Positions 17,076-25,814 of a stretch of 64,000 bases of DNA are shown here, piece by piece. The stretch's first letter is position 1, and each line of letters begins with the position of its first letter. The stretch lies in the NCBI GenBank assembly GCA_964368815.1, contig CAYJDA010000008.1, forward strand, positions 1 through 64,000, given 5' to 3'. A program made the position numbers and the translations under genes. The notes beneath the pieces were generated by a model. It saw only the letters and a list, made by a program, of their open reading frames with translations. It ran no database searches and was not told the origin of the DNA. This DNA is from CAYJBH01 sp964368815. Its GTDB lineage: Bacteria > Bacillota > Clostridia > Oscillospirales > Ruminococcaceae.

Positions 17076-17924
17076 TTAAGCTTTTATAGCACCCGCTGTC
17101 AACCCTTTAATTATATATTTCTGTCCTAAGCAATATATAATTAGCACAGGAATCATAGACATAAGATAAGCCGTAAATGCCATTGGGTAATCGAAGGAGT
17201 ATTCAGTTCTAAAATTATATTGAAATAATGGCAAGGTCCAAGAGTCTTTGGCACGATTTAAAAGTATTAATGGTAGCATAAAGTCGTTCCAGAACCATAA
17301 AGAGTTCATAACTACTACAGTAGCAATCATTGGTTTGCAAAGGTGCAGTACAATCTTTGTATATGTCTGAAATATTGAACATCCATCTATTTTTGCAGCC
17401 TCTTCTATCTCATAGGGGAGAGAGCGCATATAGTTTGTAAACAAAAACACCCCTTGAGTAAGGCTAAATGTTGCATATAGCAGAACTAGTCCAAATATAT
17501 TTTGCATTTCGAGACGAGCCATCATCTGTGTTACAGGGAGCATTATGACCTGTGCTGGTATAAACAGACCCATAATAAGATAGTAATTTAAAAATTTATA
17601 GTATTTTTTGTGTCTGTTACGTGCTATTGCGTATGAGACTGACGGAACCAACAACAAAACACAAAAGATAGATAAAGTGGTAATTATTGTAGAGTTTTTT
17701 AAAAATAACCAGTATTCACTATCGCCAAAAAGCCTTGATATGTTGTAAAGATAAAATGATTCAGGAAAAGCAAAAAAGTTGCGTCCGGCTTCTTCTAATG
17801 ATTTGAAGGAGTTTATGAGCACGAGATAAAGAGGTGTGGCAATAAGTATTATTCCGATTGCAAGAATGATATTTCTAATGGATAACCAAACAGTTCTCTC
17901 GTTCAATACTTTTTTCATCGCCAA
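17076..17924 (-). CDS. Carbohydrate ABC transporter permease, MalG type
   Basis: This 282-residue inner-membrane permease has about six hydrophobic helices and the EAA motif in YEIEEAAKIDGCSIFQTYTKI. Its C-terminal KYIIKGLTAGAIKA is the usual end of MalG-type subunits. It pairs with the MalF-type permease, whose stop overlaps its start by 10 bp. No ATPase gene is present in the operon, so a shared MsmK/MalK-type ATPase elsewhere in the genome is probably used. Confidence 0.93.
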   Translation of the reverse strand: MAMKKVLNERTVWLSIRNIILAIGIILIATPLYLVLINSFKSLEEAGRNFFAFPESFYLYNISRLFGDSEYWLFLKNSTIITTLSIFCVLLLVPSVSYAIARNRHKKYYKFLNYYLIMGLFIPAQVIMLPVTQMMARLEMQNIFGLVLLYATFSLTQGVFLFTNYMRSLPYEIEEAAKIDGCSIFQTYTKIVLHLCKPMIATVVVMNSLWFWNDFMLPLILLNRAKDSWTLPLFQYNFRTEYSFDYPMAFTAYLMSMIPVLIIYCLGQKYIIKGLTAGAIKA

Positions 17925-18796
17925 TCCTCCTTTTTATTTGTGAACTTTATCTGTATTATAGAAAAGGTTGCGATAATAACAAAAAGTATCATTGCCTCAG
18001 CATTAGCACTAGCAAATCTCATGTTTCCAAATGCATCTCCATAGATTAATATACCGATTAGCTGGGTGGAGCGAACCGGTCCACCACCTGTTAGTGCAAA
18101 TGCATAGTCAAAGGATGTAAACCCCATCTTAACTGTTAAAATTGTGTTTACGGTAATAGTAGGTAGTAAAAATGGTAATGTTATATGACGGAAACATTTT
18201 AAGATACTTGCACCATCCATTCTTGCGGATTCATAGACATCTTCAGGTATGGATTGAAGTCCTGCAAGAAAGATGATAGTAGGCATCGAAACAGCCTGCC
18301 ATAAATGCACAAATAATACGGCATAAAGAGCAGTGTCGGGCGATGCAAGCAGGTTAAACTTTAATGCTTCAATACCGAGGGTCTCGCCTATAACAGGAAT
18401 AAGTCTGTAAAACAACTGATCCCATATCAGTGCTATGGTAATGGCACCAATCATCGCAGGCACAAAGAATACCGATTTTAAAAATGTTTTAAATCGTTTG
18501 ATAGAATTTAAACTCAGTGCAAGCAACAGCGCTATTGAAACAACACCTATAACTAGAACTACCGCATAATGAAGCGTTACTGCCATTGAACGCCATAATA
18601 TTGGACTGCTTAATAGGGTTGTATAGTTTTGAAGCCCAATAAAATTATACTCTATGTTTATTCCGTTCCAGTCTGTTAAGCTAAACCCTATACCAGTTAT
18701 GACGGATAAAACATAAAAAAAACTATACAAACATACAGGAATAATTGTAAACAGGAAATATGTCTTTGCGTCTAAAAATTTAATTAATTTCTTCAT
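17915..18796 (-). CDS. Carbohydrate ABC transporter permease, MalF type
   Basis: This 293-residue membrane protein has about six helices and the EAA loop SIPEDVYESARMDGASILKCF. The ATG at 18796 is chosen over the TTG at 18808 because GGAGTGGGG lies directly upstream of it. It forms the permease heterodimer with the MalG-type subunit and works with the lipoprotein at 18862. The gene order binding protein, MalF, MalG is standard for family-1 sugar transporters. Confidence 0.92.
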   Translation of the reverse strand: MKKLIKFLDAKTYFLFTIIPVCLYSFFYVLSVITGIGFSLTDWNGINIEYNFIGLQNYTTLLSSPILWRSMAVTLHYAVVLVIGVVSIALLLALSLNSIKRFKTFLKSVFFVPAMIGAITIALIWDQLFYRLIPVIGETLGIEALKFNLLASPDTALYAVLFVHLWQAVSMPTIIFLAGLQSIPEDVYESARMDGASILKCFRHITLPFLLPTITVNTILTVKMGFTSFDYAFALTGGGPVRSTQLIGILIYGDAFGNMRFASANAEAMILFVIIATFSIIQIKFTNKKEDWR

Positions 18797-18861
18797 TCCC
18801 CACTCCAAATTGATAAAATGCGGTGATTTAAAATAATCTAAACCACCGCAATTGACATTTA

Positions 18862-20178
18862 CTATTGAGCTGATGTTAGCTCTATTGATGCATCCATCTC
18901 TTCTAGGAATTGGTCAATGTTTTGATGAATTAGGAAGCCCTGAGCCACACTATATATATCACCGGTGATGTTGCCGGGTATTGTTGCTGCCGCCCAGTCA
19001 TGAACACGTCCGTCTTGAATAATGTCGATCATTGGCTGTGTTCCTGCATCTTTATAAACAACTTCGGTTATGCATGAAGGCGCACCGTCATTATCGCAGA
19101 ATATTTGAGCATTCTCTGTTCTTGTTAGGAACTCGAGGAACATTATACCTGCTTCCTTTTCAGCATCTGTTGCATGTGCTGAAAGTGCTACTGCGCTGTC
19201 GATACCGCTAAGTGTGTTTGTAGTTTCAACTGAATCATTTGGTATTGGGAATATGCCTAAATTAGCGTCAGGGTTTGCAATCATCATGGTTCCTCTTGAG
19301 TATGAACCTGTTGGTGTCATTGCGTATTTACCGTTTGCGAATTCCTCCCAAAGAATGTTATGTGTTACGCCAAGTGCATCATCATTCGCATAGCTAAAGA
19401 TTTCCAACATTTTTCTTGCAAACTCTTGGTATTCGGCATTTCCTGTGAGAGTGGCTTCACCTGCAACAACGGCTTCTATTGTTTCAATACCTTCAGCCAT
19501 GTATGCAACGTTCATACCCTGGAACATATGTCCGATACGGCCCGGGTCTTTTGCATCTATACCCAATGGTTGCACGCCTGCAGCTTCAAGTGTCTCAAAC
19601 ACTTCGATAAGTTCGTCATGTGTTGTTGGTATTTCTATTCCATGCTCTTCAAAAATATCTATGTTGTAGAAAATGCCATAGAAGTTATTTGAATAGGGTA
19701 GGGCATAAATTCCGCCGTTGTCTGATGTAGACATCTCGATAGCAGAAGGATTAACCCTTGAAAGGAAGTCTTGACCTGTAAGCTCTTCGATATATCCATT
19801 TTCAATTTTTGCCTCAAATTGAATTTGAGTTGGGAAATCGGTGAAGATCGGCGGTATATCACCGGAGGCGATACGTGAAGTTAAAACTTCGCCAGGATCC
19901 GGAACCGTATTCATTTCGACTATGTACTGAGGATATTCGGCATTAAAACGGTCTACAATTTCTTGATATCCCTTCTGTGGACCTTCCTCGCCTTTTTGTT
20001 GATAGTACTCAATTGTTAGAACTTCGCCTGCAGGCTCTTCTGCTGCATCTTCGGCGGTATCTTCGGTTGTTGCGGTGTCTGCAGTGTCTTCTGCAGGAGT
20101 TTCAGCCGGCTCGGATGAGCAGGAAACAAACGATACTAGCATAATAGATGCAAGTAAAATAGCTAATAATTTTTTCAT
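18862..20178 (-). CDS. Carbohydrate ABC transporter, substrate-binding lipoprotein (family 1)
   Basis: This 438-residue lipoprotein has signal peptide MKKLLAILLASIMLVSFVSC with lipobox Cys20. An Ala/Glu/Thr/Asp-rich flexible linker follows (about 22-54), then a family-1 extracellular solute-binding fold with IPTTHDELIEVFETLEAAG and LGIFPIPNDS. It captures a sugar or oligosaccharide outside the cell and delivers it to the two permeases that follow. A strong AGGAGG precedes the ATG. The long acidic linker is typical of Gram-positive lipoproteins that span the wall. Confidence 0.93.
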   Translation of the reverse strand: MKKLLAILLASIMLVSFVSCSSEPAETPAEDTADTATTEDTAEDAAEEPAGEVLTIEYYQQKGEEGPQKGYQEIVDRFNAEYPQYIVEMNTVPDPGEVLTSRIASGDIPPIFTDFPTQIQFEAKIENGYIEELTGQDFLSRVNPSAIEMSTSDNGGIYALPYSNNFYGIFYNIDIFEEHGIEIPTTHDELIEVFETLEAAGVQPLGIDAKDPGRIGHMFQGMNVAYMAEGIETIEAVVAGEATLTGNAEYQEFARKMLEIFSYANDDALGVTHNILWEEFANGKYAMTPTGSYSRGTMMIANPDANLGIFPIPNDSVETTNTLSGIDSAVALSAHATDAEKEAGIMFLEFLTRTENAQIFCDNDGAPSCITEVVYKDAGTQPMIDIIQDGRVHDWAAATIPGNITGDIYSVAQGFLIHQNIDQFLEEMDASIELTSAQ

Positions 20179-20199
20179 AACTTTTTCCTCCTAAATTTG

Positions 20200-21150
20200 T
20201 TACTTTATCGGATAATCGTGTGCCGCTTTAACTGCAACGGCAATCTTTTCGATACTTATGTTTTCGCCTTGAATTGTACAATCAGCACCTAACATAAGAC
20301 CCTTTGTGCCAAAGCTGTCAATAATAGACTTAACCTCAGCCCTAATGCTTTCATCGCTTCCGTTTAAAATATTGCCTTTGTTGTTCATGCCACCAAGAAC
20401 TGGTTTTTTGAAATAATCACGCCCCCTTTCAAGTTCATAATGATTATCTTTAACCGACCAATTAACAATGTCGGACGGATAAACACCGTATCTGTCTATG
20501 TGTGATTTAAAATCGAAATCCGGCTCACCACAGATATGAAGCATGTTATACTTGTCTGTTGCATTTTCTGCAACTTTCAAAATCTGAACATCATAAGGCA
20601 TAACGAGCATTGCCCATTCGTCATATGTAAATCTGCCTACCTCGGCAAACTGACCTGAAAAATATATACCGTCTGCTCCGGCGTCCAAAAATCCTTTTGC
20701 CCAAAGCTCTAATTTATCAGCAATAATTTTAATTCCAGCAGCTACCGCTTCGGGAGCAGTTTTGCAGTGTTCCATTAATATATCATCGCCAAATATCATT
20801 GAGGCAGCTTTAAATGGACTAAACATAGTTTGAAAAACGAGAACTTCGTTGCCAACATCCTTCTTTATTAGTTCAACAACCTCTTTTAATTTATTGAATG
20901 ATTCACACTCTGTGCCGGGGAACTCGATTTTATACCAATCATCCGGCTCAACAACCTTACTGTTTGAAACGTACCGATAATCCTGCATTACCTTAATAAC
21001 GTCCATGTCCGTCTCTCGGTAAAGTTTCAAATGAATTTCTGCCATTTCTTTTGGGGATAAACTGCCGGGATAGTGAAACCAAAAACCAGCCGGTATTTTA
21101 TCCGGAATTTCATTTGACATCACCGCCTTAACTCTCTCCACTTTAGTCAT
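20200..21150 (-). CDS. Uroporphyrinogen-decarboxylase (URO-D) family protein
   Basis: This URO-D-fold protein of about 316 residues starts at the ATG at 21150, which follows AAAGGAGA; the upstream TTG/ATG extension lacks a site. The N-terminal MTKVERVKAVMSNEIPDKIP and the C-terminal GGMNNKGNIL and LMLGADCTIQ match the family that includes haem-pathway HemE and cobalamin/corrinoid methyltransferases (MtaA/MtbA type). HemE is unlikely because no haem genes are near and it heads a sugar-transport operon. It more probably acts as a methyltransferase or demethylase on an imported methylated or glycosylated compound, which is inference. Confidence 0.85.
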   Translation of the reverse strand: MTKVERVKAVMSNEIPDKIPAGFWFHYPGSLSPKEMAEIHLKLYRETDMDVIKVMQDYRYVSNSKVVEPDDWYKIEFPGTECESFNKLKEVVELIKKDVGNEVLVFQTMFSPFKAASMIFGDDILMEHCKTAPEAVAAGIKIIADKLELWAKGFLDAGADGIYFSGQFAEVGRFTYDEWAMLVMPYDVQILKVAENATDKYNMLHICGEPDFDFKSHIDRYGVYPSDIVNWSVKDNHYELERGRDYFKKPVLGGMNNKGNILNGSDESIRAEVKSIIDSFGTKGLMLGADCTIQGENISIEKIAVAVKAAHDYPIK

Positions 21151-21217
21151 GTAACATTCTCCTTTTAGTTTTCCATAACATGTATTAATATGTTTGCACA
21201 ATTAATAACATGCTAAT

Positions 21218-21287
21218 ATTATAATTGAAAAAAAATAACAATAATATGAAAATGTTTAGGTTTTTTACGGTGTATTCTTAGGTTTTA
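21218..21287 (-). promoter_or_regulatory. Activator-type promoter region of the URO-D/carbohydrate operon
   Basis: On the minus strand a perfect TATAAT (21218-21223) lacks a good -35 element. Two copies of AAAACCTAA lie just upstream, beginning on the plus strand at 21256 and 21278, exactly 22 bp apart (two helical turns). This layout fits an AraC-type activator such as the YesN-type regulator encoded in the operon. Confidence 0.5.
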
Positions 21288-21364
21288 ACACTAAACATTA
21301 ACAAAGAAGAATGTTTTTGCACATAATGCACAAAGACGGTGCACGAAAAAGCTATATTTTTTCA

Positions 21365-21414
21365 GTAAAAAACAACCATAACAGCATATGTGATAATCTA
21401 CTGTTTTGGTTGTT
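21365..21414 (-). terminator. Terminator of the rnf operon
   Basis: AACAACCAAAACAG pairs with CTGTTATGGTTGTT on the minus strand, followed by TTTT. It lies 25 bp after the rnfB stop. Confidence 0.85.
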
Positions 21415-21438
21415 ATTAATAATAATGGTTAATTAGGA

Positions 21439-22239
21439 CTATACAACGATTCCGGAAATACATTTAACAGGACAGTTTTCGGCACATTTTGCGCATCCGA
21501 TACATAGCTCATGGTCAATGATTGCATTGTTATCGGTAACTGATATTGCTTTTTCTTCGGTAGGACATACTTTAGAGCACTTCATACATCCTATGCACCC
21601 GGCACTACATGCCTTGCGGGTGATGTTGCCTCTATCTTTATTTGCACATAGTACGATTGGCTTTTGGTTGTCGGTAACAAGCGAAATTATTTTTTTAGGA
21701 CATGCTTCGATACATGCACCACAGCCGGAACATTTGTTCATATCAATTGTAGCAAGACCGTTATCAACAGTAATAGCGTCAAACTTACATACAATTTTAC
21801 AGTCTCCATATCCCAGACAGCCATAGCCGCAGGTGCTTCTACCACCAAACAGGGTAGCACAGGCTTCACAGCTAATCACACCGCTATATAAATATTTGTC
21901 ACTTGTATTGTCGTAATTTCCCTGACATCTGATTACTGCCTTTTTGGTTACTACCGCATCAACAATAACTCCCATACATTCACCAAGCATAGATGCAACT
22001 GAATTTCCACCGGGAGTACATAAATTTAGTTTGGTTTCCTTTTCTGTAGAAATAGCCGAAGCATAGTCGGCACAACCGGCATACCCGCAAGCGCCACAGT
22101 TTGCCCCGGGCAAGGCATCTTCGAGTTGCTGCGCCTTCTCATCTTTTGGCACAGAAAAAAGCTCTGAAAATACAACCAAAACAACGGCGCCAACAGCCCC
22201 AACACCGACTATTACTGCAATCGGTATAATTATAGTCAT
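21439..22239 (-). CDS. rnfB: Rnf complex subunit RnfB (multi-cluster ferredoxin)
   Basis: This 266-residue subunit has an N-terminal TM helix (about 3-26), then the [4Fe-4S] domain PGANCGACGYAGCADYA with Cys48/51/56 and Cys74. Several ferredoxin clusters follow, including CSGCGACIEACP, CIGCMKCSKVCP and CIGCAKCAENCP. RnfB accepts electrons from reduced ferredoxin and passes them into the membrane complex, which pumps sodium or protons while reducing NAD. It is the last gene of the rnfCDGEAB operon, the order usual for Clostridia. Confidence 0.97.
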   Translation of the reverse strand: MTIIIPIAVIVGVGAVGAVVLVVFSELFSVPKDEKAQQLEDALPGANCGACGYAGCADYASAISTEKETKLNLCTPGGNSVASMLGECMGVIVDAVVTKKAVIRCQGNYDNTSDKYLYSGVISCEACATLFGGRSTCGYGCLGYGDCKIVCKFDAITVDNGLATIDMNKCSGCGACIEACPKKIISLVTDNQKPIVLCANKDRGNITRKACSAGCIGCMKCSKVCPTEEKAISVTDNNAIIDHELCIGCAKCAENCPVKCISGIVV

Positions 22240-22248
22240 GTTACCCTC

Positions 22249-22845
22249 CTAAACCTGAAAAATATTTTCTATTATGCCGCCAAATCCCATAAAGGAGATA
22301 GACACTATGCTTGCAGATACAAGTGTTATCGGAAGTCCAACAAAAGCCTTTGGCGGATTTGAGTTTTCCAACCTTCTACGAACTCCGGCAAACATTACCA
22401 TTGCAAGCATGAAGCCAAGCCCTGCACCGGCGGCACAAACAATGCTTTCAACAAAATTATATCCGTTTTCAATATTTAACAGCGTTACACCGAGGATAGC
22501 ACAGTTAGTTGTTATAAGGGGGAGGTAGATTCCGAGAGAGTTATAAAGCGGTGGTATAAACTTTTTTAGTAGTATTTCAACAAGCTGCACCAACGTAGCA
22601 ATAACTAGGATGAAGCTAATTGTAGAAAGGTATTCAAGTCCGTTAGGGTAGAGGATATAGGTGTATATTGGGTGGGTAACCGCTGTAGCAAGAACCATAA
22701 CAGCAATAACAGCACAGCTCATACCAAAAGCAGAATCCAACTTTTTAGATACACCGAGGAAGGGGCAGATTCCGAGAAACTTAACCAGTACATAGTTATC
22801 CACAAGAATCATTCCGAAAAACACTACGGCAAGTTCAGCTCCCAT
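22249..22845 (-). CDS. rnfA: Rnf complex subunit RnfA
   Basis: This 198-residue integral membrane subunit has about six helices. Typical sequence includes VDNYVLVKFLGICPFLGVSKK and a second inverted half with ITTNCAILGVTLLN. Conserved Cys residues in the two half-membrane helices are thought to hold an iron-sulfur centre with RnfE. Its ATG overlaps the rnfE stop region (22845 is shared), so the two homologous subunits are translationally coupled. Confidence 0.97.
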   Translation of the reverse strand: MGAELAVVFFGMILVDNYVLVKFLGICPFLGVSKKLDSAFGMSCAVIAVMVLATAVTHPIYTYILYPNGLEYLSTISFILVIATLVQLVEILLKKFIPPLYNSLGIYLPLITTNCAILGVTLLNIENGYNFVESIVCAAGAGLGFMLAMVMFAGVRRRLENSNPPKAFVGLPITLVSASIVSISFMGFGGIIENIFQV

Positions 22846-23651
22846 TATTCTTCCTCCTTTATTAAATCATCAATAGGCTCAACTGTATTATTGTTAGCCT
22901 GCTCTATGGTGGTTGCAATAACATCGGTGGAGTGTTTGGCCTCCGGAATATTTTCGGATACAGCAGTTTTTAAACCACCTTCTTTTTCAAAGGCAGGACA
23001 TCCATTTTCGTTGGGACACCCAATACAGCTGTGCCCCTTAGGCGCCGGCCCAAAAAATGGAATTTTTTCTAATTGTAATGCTAAAGCAATTAGTATACCA
23101 TATACGAAAAACCCACCGGCCGGAGCCGCAAATATTGCCATTGGTTCGATAAATCCGTTTGTAATAGAAGCGGAAAAAAGTGTGCCTGCTCCCAGAAGCT
23201 CTCTTATTCCACCCATCAACAGTAAAGTAATGGTAAAGCCAATGCCCATCGATATCCCATCGATTGCACTGTAAAACACAGTGTTTTTTGAGGCGAACAT
23301 TTCAGCTCTACCAAGAATCACACAGTTAACCACTATTAATGGCAAGAAAATTCCGAGCGATGCATCAAGTTCCGGAAGAAATGCCTTAACAAACATCTGC
23401 ACCACAGTAACAAATGTGGCAATAATGGTAATATATGCAGGTATTCGAACTTTATCGGGAATAATGTTTCTTAACGCCGACACAACTATATTGGAGCATA
23501 TTAAAACAAACGTTGCGGCAAGTCCCATTCCAAGTCCGTTAAATGCTGAGGTAGTTACAGCAAGGGTTGGACAAACTCCGATAATTAAACGCAGTACAGG
23601 ATTTTCGAGCAGAATACCCTTAACAAATAAATCTTTTACCTTATCTACCAT
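22845..23651 (-). CDS. rnfE: Rnf complex subunit RnfE, with Cys-containing C-terminal extension
   Basis: This 268-residue subunit is homologous to RnfA and also carries about six helices, with VCPTLAVTTSAFNGLGMG and IVVNCVILGRAEMFASKN. Residues from about 205 form a hydrophilic tail with SCIGCPNENGCPAFEK, then an acidic end. RnfE proteins are usually about 200-230 residues, so the tail with three extra cysteines is longer than usual and could bind metal. It lies 3 bp from rnfG. Confidence 0.95.
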   Translation of the reverse strand: MVDKVKDLFVKGILLENPVLRLIIGVCPTLAVTTSAFNGLGMGLAATFVLICSNIVVSALRNIIPDKVRIPAYITIIATFVTVVQMFVKAFLPELDASLGIFLPLIVVNCVILGRAEMFASKNTVFYSAIDGISMGIGFTITLLLMGGIRELLGAGTLFSASITNGFIEPMAIFAAPAGGFFVYGILIALALQLEKIPFFGPAPKGHSCIGCPNENGCPAFEKEGGLKTAVSENIPEAKHSTDVIATTIEQANNNTVEPIDDLIKEEE

Positions 23652-23654
23652 GCC

Positions 23655-24863
23655 TTATTCCTCCTCTGCGGTTATATCGATAATTACAGTAAGAGCTTTA
23701 TTAACCGATTCATATACAGCACCGGACGAATAGGTTGCACCGCTGATGCCATCATAATCCGTATCTGCAAGTACAGTTGTAAGGCCAATAAACTGTTCTA
23801 TAAAATCTTCTTCGTAAATTCTGTCGCCTATGCCGGGTGTTTCACTATTATCCCCGATTGCTATAGCAGTGAGAGTGCCTTCTGCATCAAAGGCTACAAT
23901 AATAGGAACATCTCCGCCATATCCCTTAGAGGCAACAGTAACAATATATCCGGCTGTATCCTCACCTGTAGTAGCTTTGTATGCAGCGTTAATCATTGTT
24001 GCGGAATCACCCGTTAGCTCGATGTTAACAAAGTCGTCGGCCTGTGGAATTAGGAGTCTCATATTACTCTGCTCGGCGGACAAAGTGTTGGCTTCAATAA
24101 TAGGAGCTGTGAGCTGGTTTGTAAGGCTTAATAAGAGTGCAGCAACCATACATATAGCGCATAGAATACCAACCGGCATCAACCTGTCTCGCCAAACCTC
24201 ATTAATTGGTGCAGTAACAGATGCTTCGCTCTGTTCTAAACTTTCCTTTTCGGTAATATTATCATTGCTTAACATGTCTTCGGCTATAGCTTGTTCCTCA
24301 GAACTTTCTTCCTGTGACACAATTTCATTATCTTCAACTTCGGCTTCTTCGATTGCTTCTTCGCAAACAACATCACTGCAATCGTCAACCGTTTCAACGA
24401 CTTCTGAAATATCAGCCTGCTCTGATTCGTCGGCGTCAGAAACGTCATCTGCTTGCTCTGATTCGTCGACGTCAGAAACTTCATCAGACTGTTCCGATTC
24501 CGCTTCACTGGATATTTCATTTACAGTTACATCATCTTCAATTTTATCAGATGATGTTTCCGGTTCGGCTTCGTCGGTAGTATCTTCAGGCAAAAGCGAA
24601 TTTTCAACTTCGCTCTCCTCGGAATCATCAGCCTTTACTATTATAAGATCTTCCGCTGAAGAATCTTCTAAAGTAATTTCTTCGGTAGCCACATCAGATT
24701 CCTTGTCCACTAATATGGGGTCAGAATCGGTTATTGTCTGTTCCGAATTTGAATCTTGCTCGGGCACAGAAACGTCCGAAGTTATTTCGGCAGCATCTTC
24801 AGTTGTTATTTGGTTTATAGTCAGGTTTTCGTTTTCATTTTTTTTATTTTTTGAACTTGGCAA
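23655..24863 (-). CDS. rnfG: Rnf complex subunit RnfG with long acidic N-terminal extension
   Basis: The RnfG core (about 225-402) has a TM helix at 230-247, a flavin-binding domain and the FMN attachment motif DGISGATYSS, where Thr377 would carry covalent FMN. The protein is 402 residues against about 180-220 for usual RnfG. The extra 222 residues at the N-terminus are Glu/Asp/Ser-rich, predicted cytoplasmic, and include three tandem 12-residue repeats at 122-157 with the shared core ESEQ-D. The start overlaps the rnfD end by 20 nt and no internal start with a better site was seen, so the extension appears real. Confidence 0.93.
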   Translation of the reverse strand: MPSSKNKKNENENLTINQITTEDAAEITSDVSVPEQDSNSEQTITDSDPILVDKESDVATEEITLEDSSAEDLIIVKADDSEESEVENSLLPEDTTDEAEPETSSDKIEDDVTVNEISSEAESEQSDEVSDVDESEQADDVSDADESEQADISEVVETVDDCSDVVCEEAIEEAEVEDNEIVSQEESSEEQAIAEDMLSNDNITEKESLEQSEASVTAPINEVWRDRLMPVGILCAICMVAALLLSLTNQLTAPIIEANTLSAEQSNMRLLIPQADDFVNIELTGDSATMINAAYKATTGEDTAGYIVTVASKGYGGDVPIIVAFDAEGTLTAIAIGDNSETPGIGDRIYEEDFIEQFIGLTTVLADTDYDGISGATYSSGAVYESVNKALTVIIDITAEEE

Positions 24864-25812
24864 ATCCTTTACCTCCTAATACCCGTTGACGTGTCAGCTT
24901 ATTTATGAAAGGAACAAGTATGTTCATTACCATTATTGCGTAAGAAACACCTTCAGTCATGTTGCCGTAATTTCGTATTAATCCGGTAATTAAACCAAGA
25001 CCAATGCCGTAGATGATTTTACCTTTTAAAGTATATGGCGAGGTTGTATAATCGGTAGCCATGAAAAAAGCACCCAGCATAAGTCCGCCGCCGGCAAACT
25101 CTAACACAACATTTCCAAAAAGCTGAGTTGCCGAAGTACTGTCGCCAGTAATAAATGGAAAAGCCAGCACAACCAAAATATAGCTTAATGGAATAGCAGG
25201 GGATATAACCCTCGACATAATCAAATAGATACCACCCATTAATAGCGCTATAGTACTTGTTTCACCAAGAACTCCACTATGAGTTCCTATTAGCAGATCA
25301 AGATACTGCACACTAACCGTCTCTGCAGCTACAAAAGGGGTAGCCCCGGCAAGGGCTTCTACCGAAGTTACCGACGGAACATAAGGGTAATTTGTCATAG
25401 CAGAGGTAAACGATAATGCAAGAACCATTCTACCGACTATTGCCGGATTTGCAAAGTTGGTACCTATACCACCAAACAACATTTTAACAATGATTATTGC
25501 TACAAATGAACCGATTATTGCCATCCAAATAGGTAGAGTAGACGGAAAATTGAAAGCTAACAGTACACCGGTAACAACCGCCGACAGGTCTCCTATCGTT
25601 TGTGGTTTTTTCATTACTATTGCCCATATAGCTTCAAAGGCAACCGAGGCCGATACTGTAACACAAATTAATATAGCGGCATCTATACCAAAAATCAGTA
25701 TAGAAGCAACCGTTGCAGGCAATAACGCAAGGAGAACCTTAAACATTATCTGCCTTGTTGTTATTCCATCTCTAATGTGAGGCGATGAGCTCGCCCAAAG
25801 TCTATCATACAT
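24844..25812 (-). CDS. rnfD: Rnf complex subunit RnfD
   Basis: This 322-residue membrane subunit has about nine helices, GGIGTNFANPAIVGR, and the flavin attachment motif AGATPF with Thr158 as the likely covalent FMN site. The HIRDGITTRQIMFKV N-terminus is characteristic. RnfD is thought to be part of the ion-translocating core. It sits 2 bp after rnfC and overlaps rnfG. Confidence 0.97.
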   Translation of the reverse strand: MYDRLWASSSPHIRDGITTRQIMFKVLLALLPATVASILIFGIDAAILICVTVSASVAFEAIWAIVMKKPQTIGDLSAVVTGVLLAFNFPSTLPIWMAIIGSFVAIIIVKMLFGGIGTNFANPAIVGRMVLALSFTSAMTNYPYVPSVTSVEALAGATPFVAAETVSVQYLDLLIGTHSGVLGETSTIALLMGGIYLIMSRVISPAIPLSYILVVLAFPFITGDSTSATQLFGNVVLEFAGGGLMLGAFFMATDYTTSPYTLKGKIIYGIGLGLITGLIRNYGNMTEGVSYAIMVMNILVPFINKLTRQRVLGGKGFAKFKK

Positions 25813-25814
25813 AA

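Noticed and set aside
20200..21150. HemE (haem biosynthesis)
   Set aside because: No haem genes nearby, it leads a sugar-transport operon, and the family is large with many corrinoid methyltransferase members.
23830..24879. 349-codon frame on the plus strand opposite rnfG
   Set aside because: It is the mirror of the Glu/Asp/Ser-rich rnfG repeats, giving an artificial Ser/Thr-rich translation. It has no ribosome-binding site, and rnfG on the other strand has clear flavin motifs.
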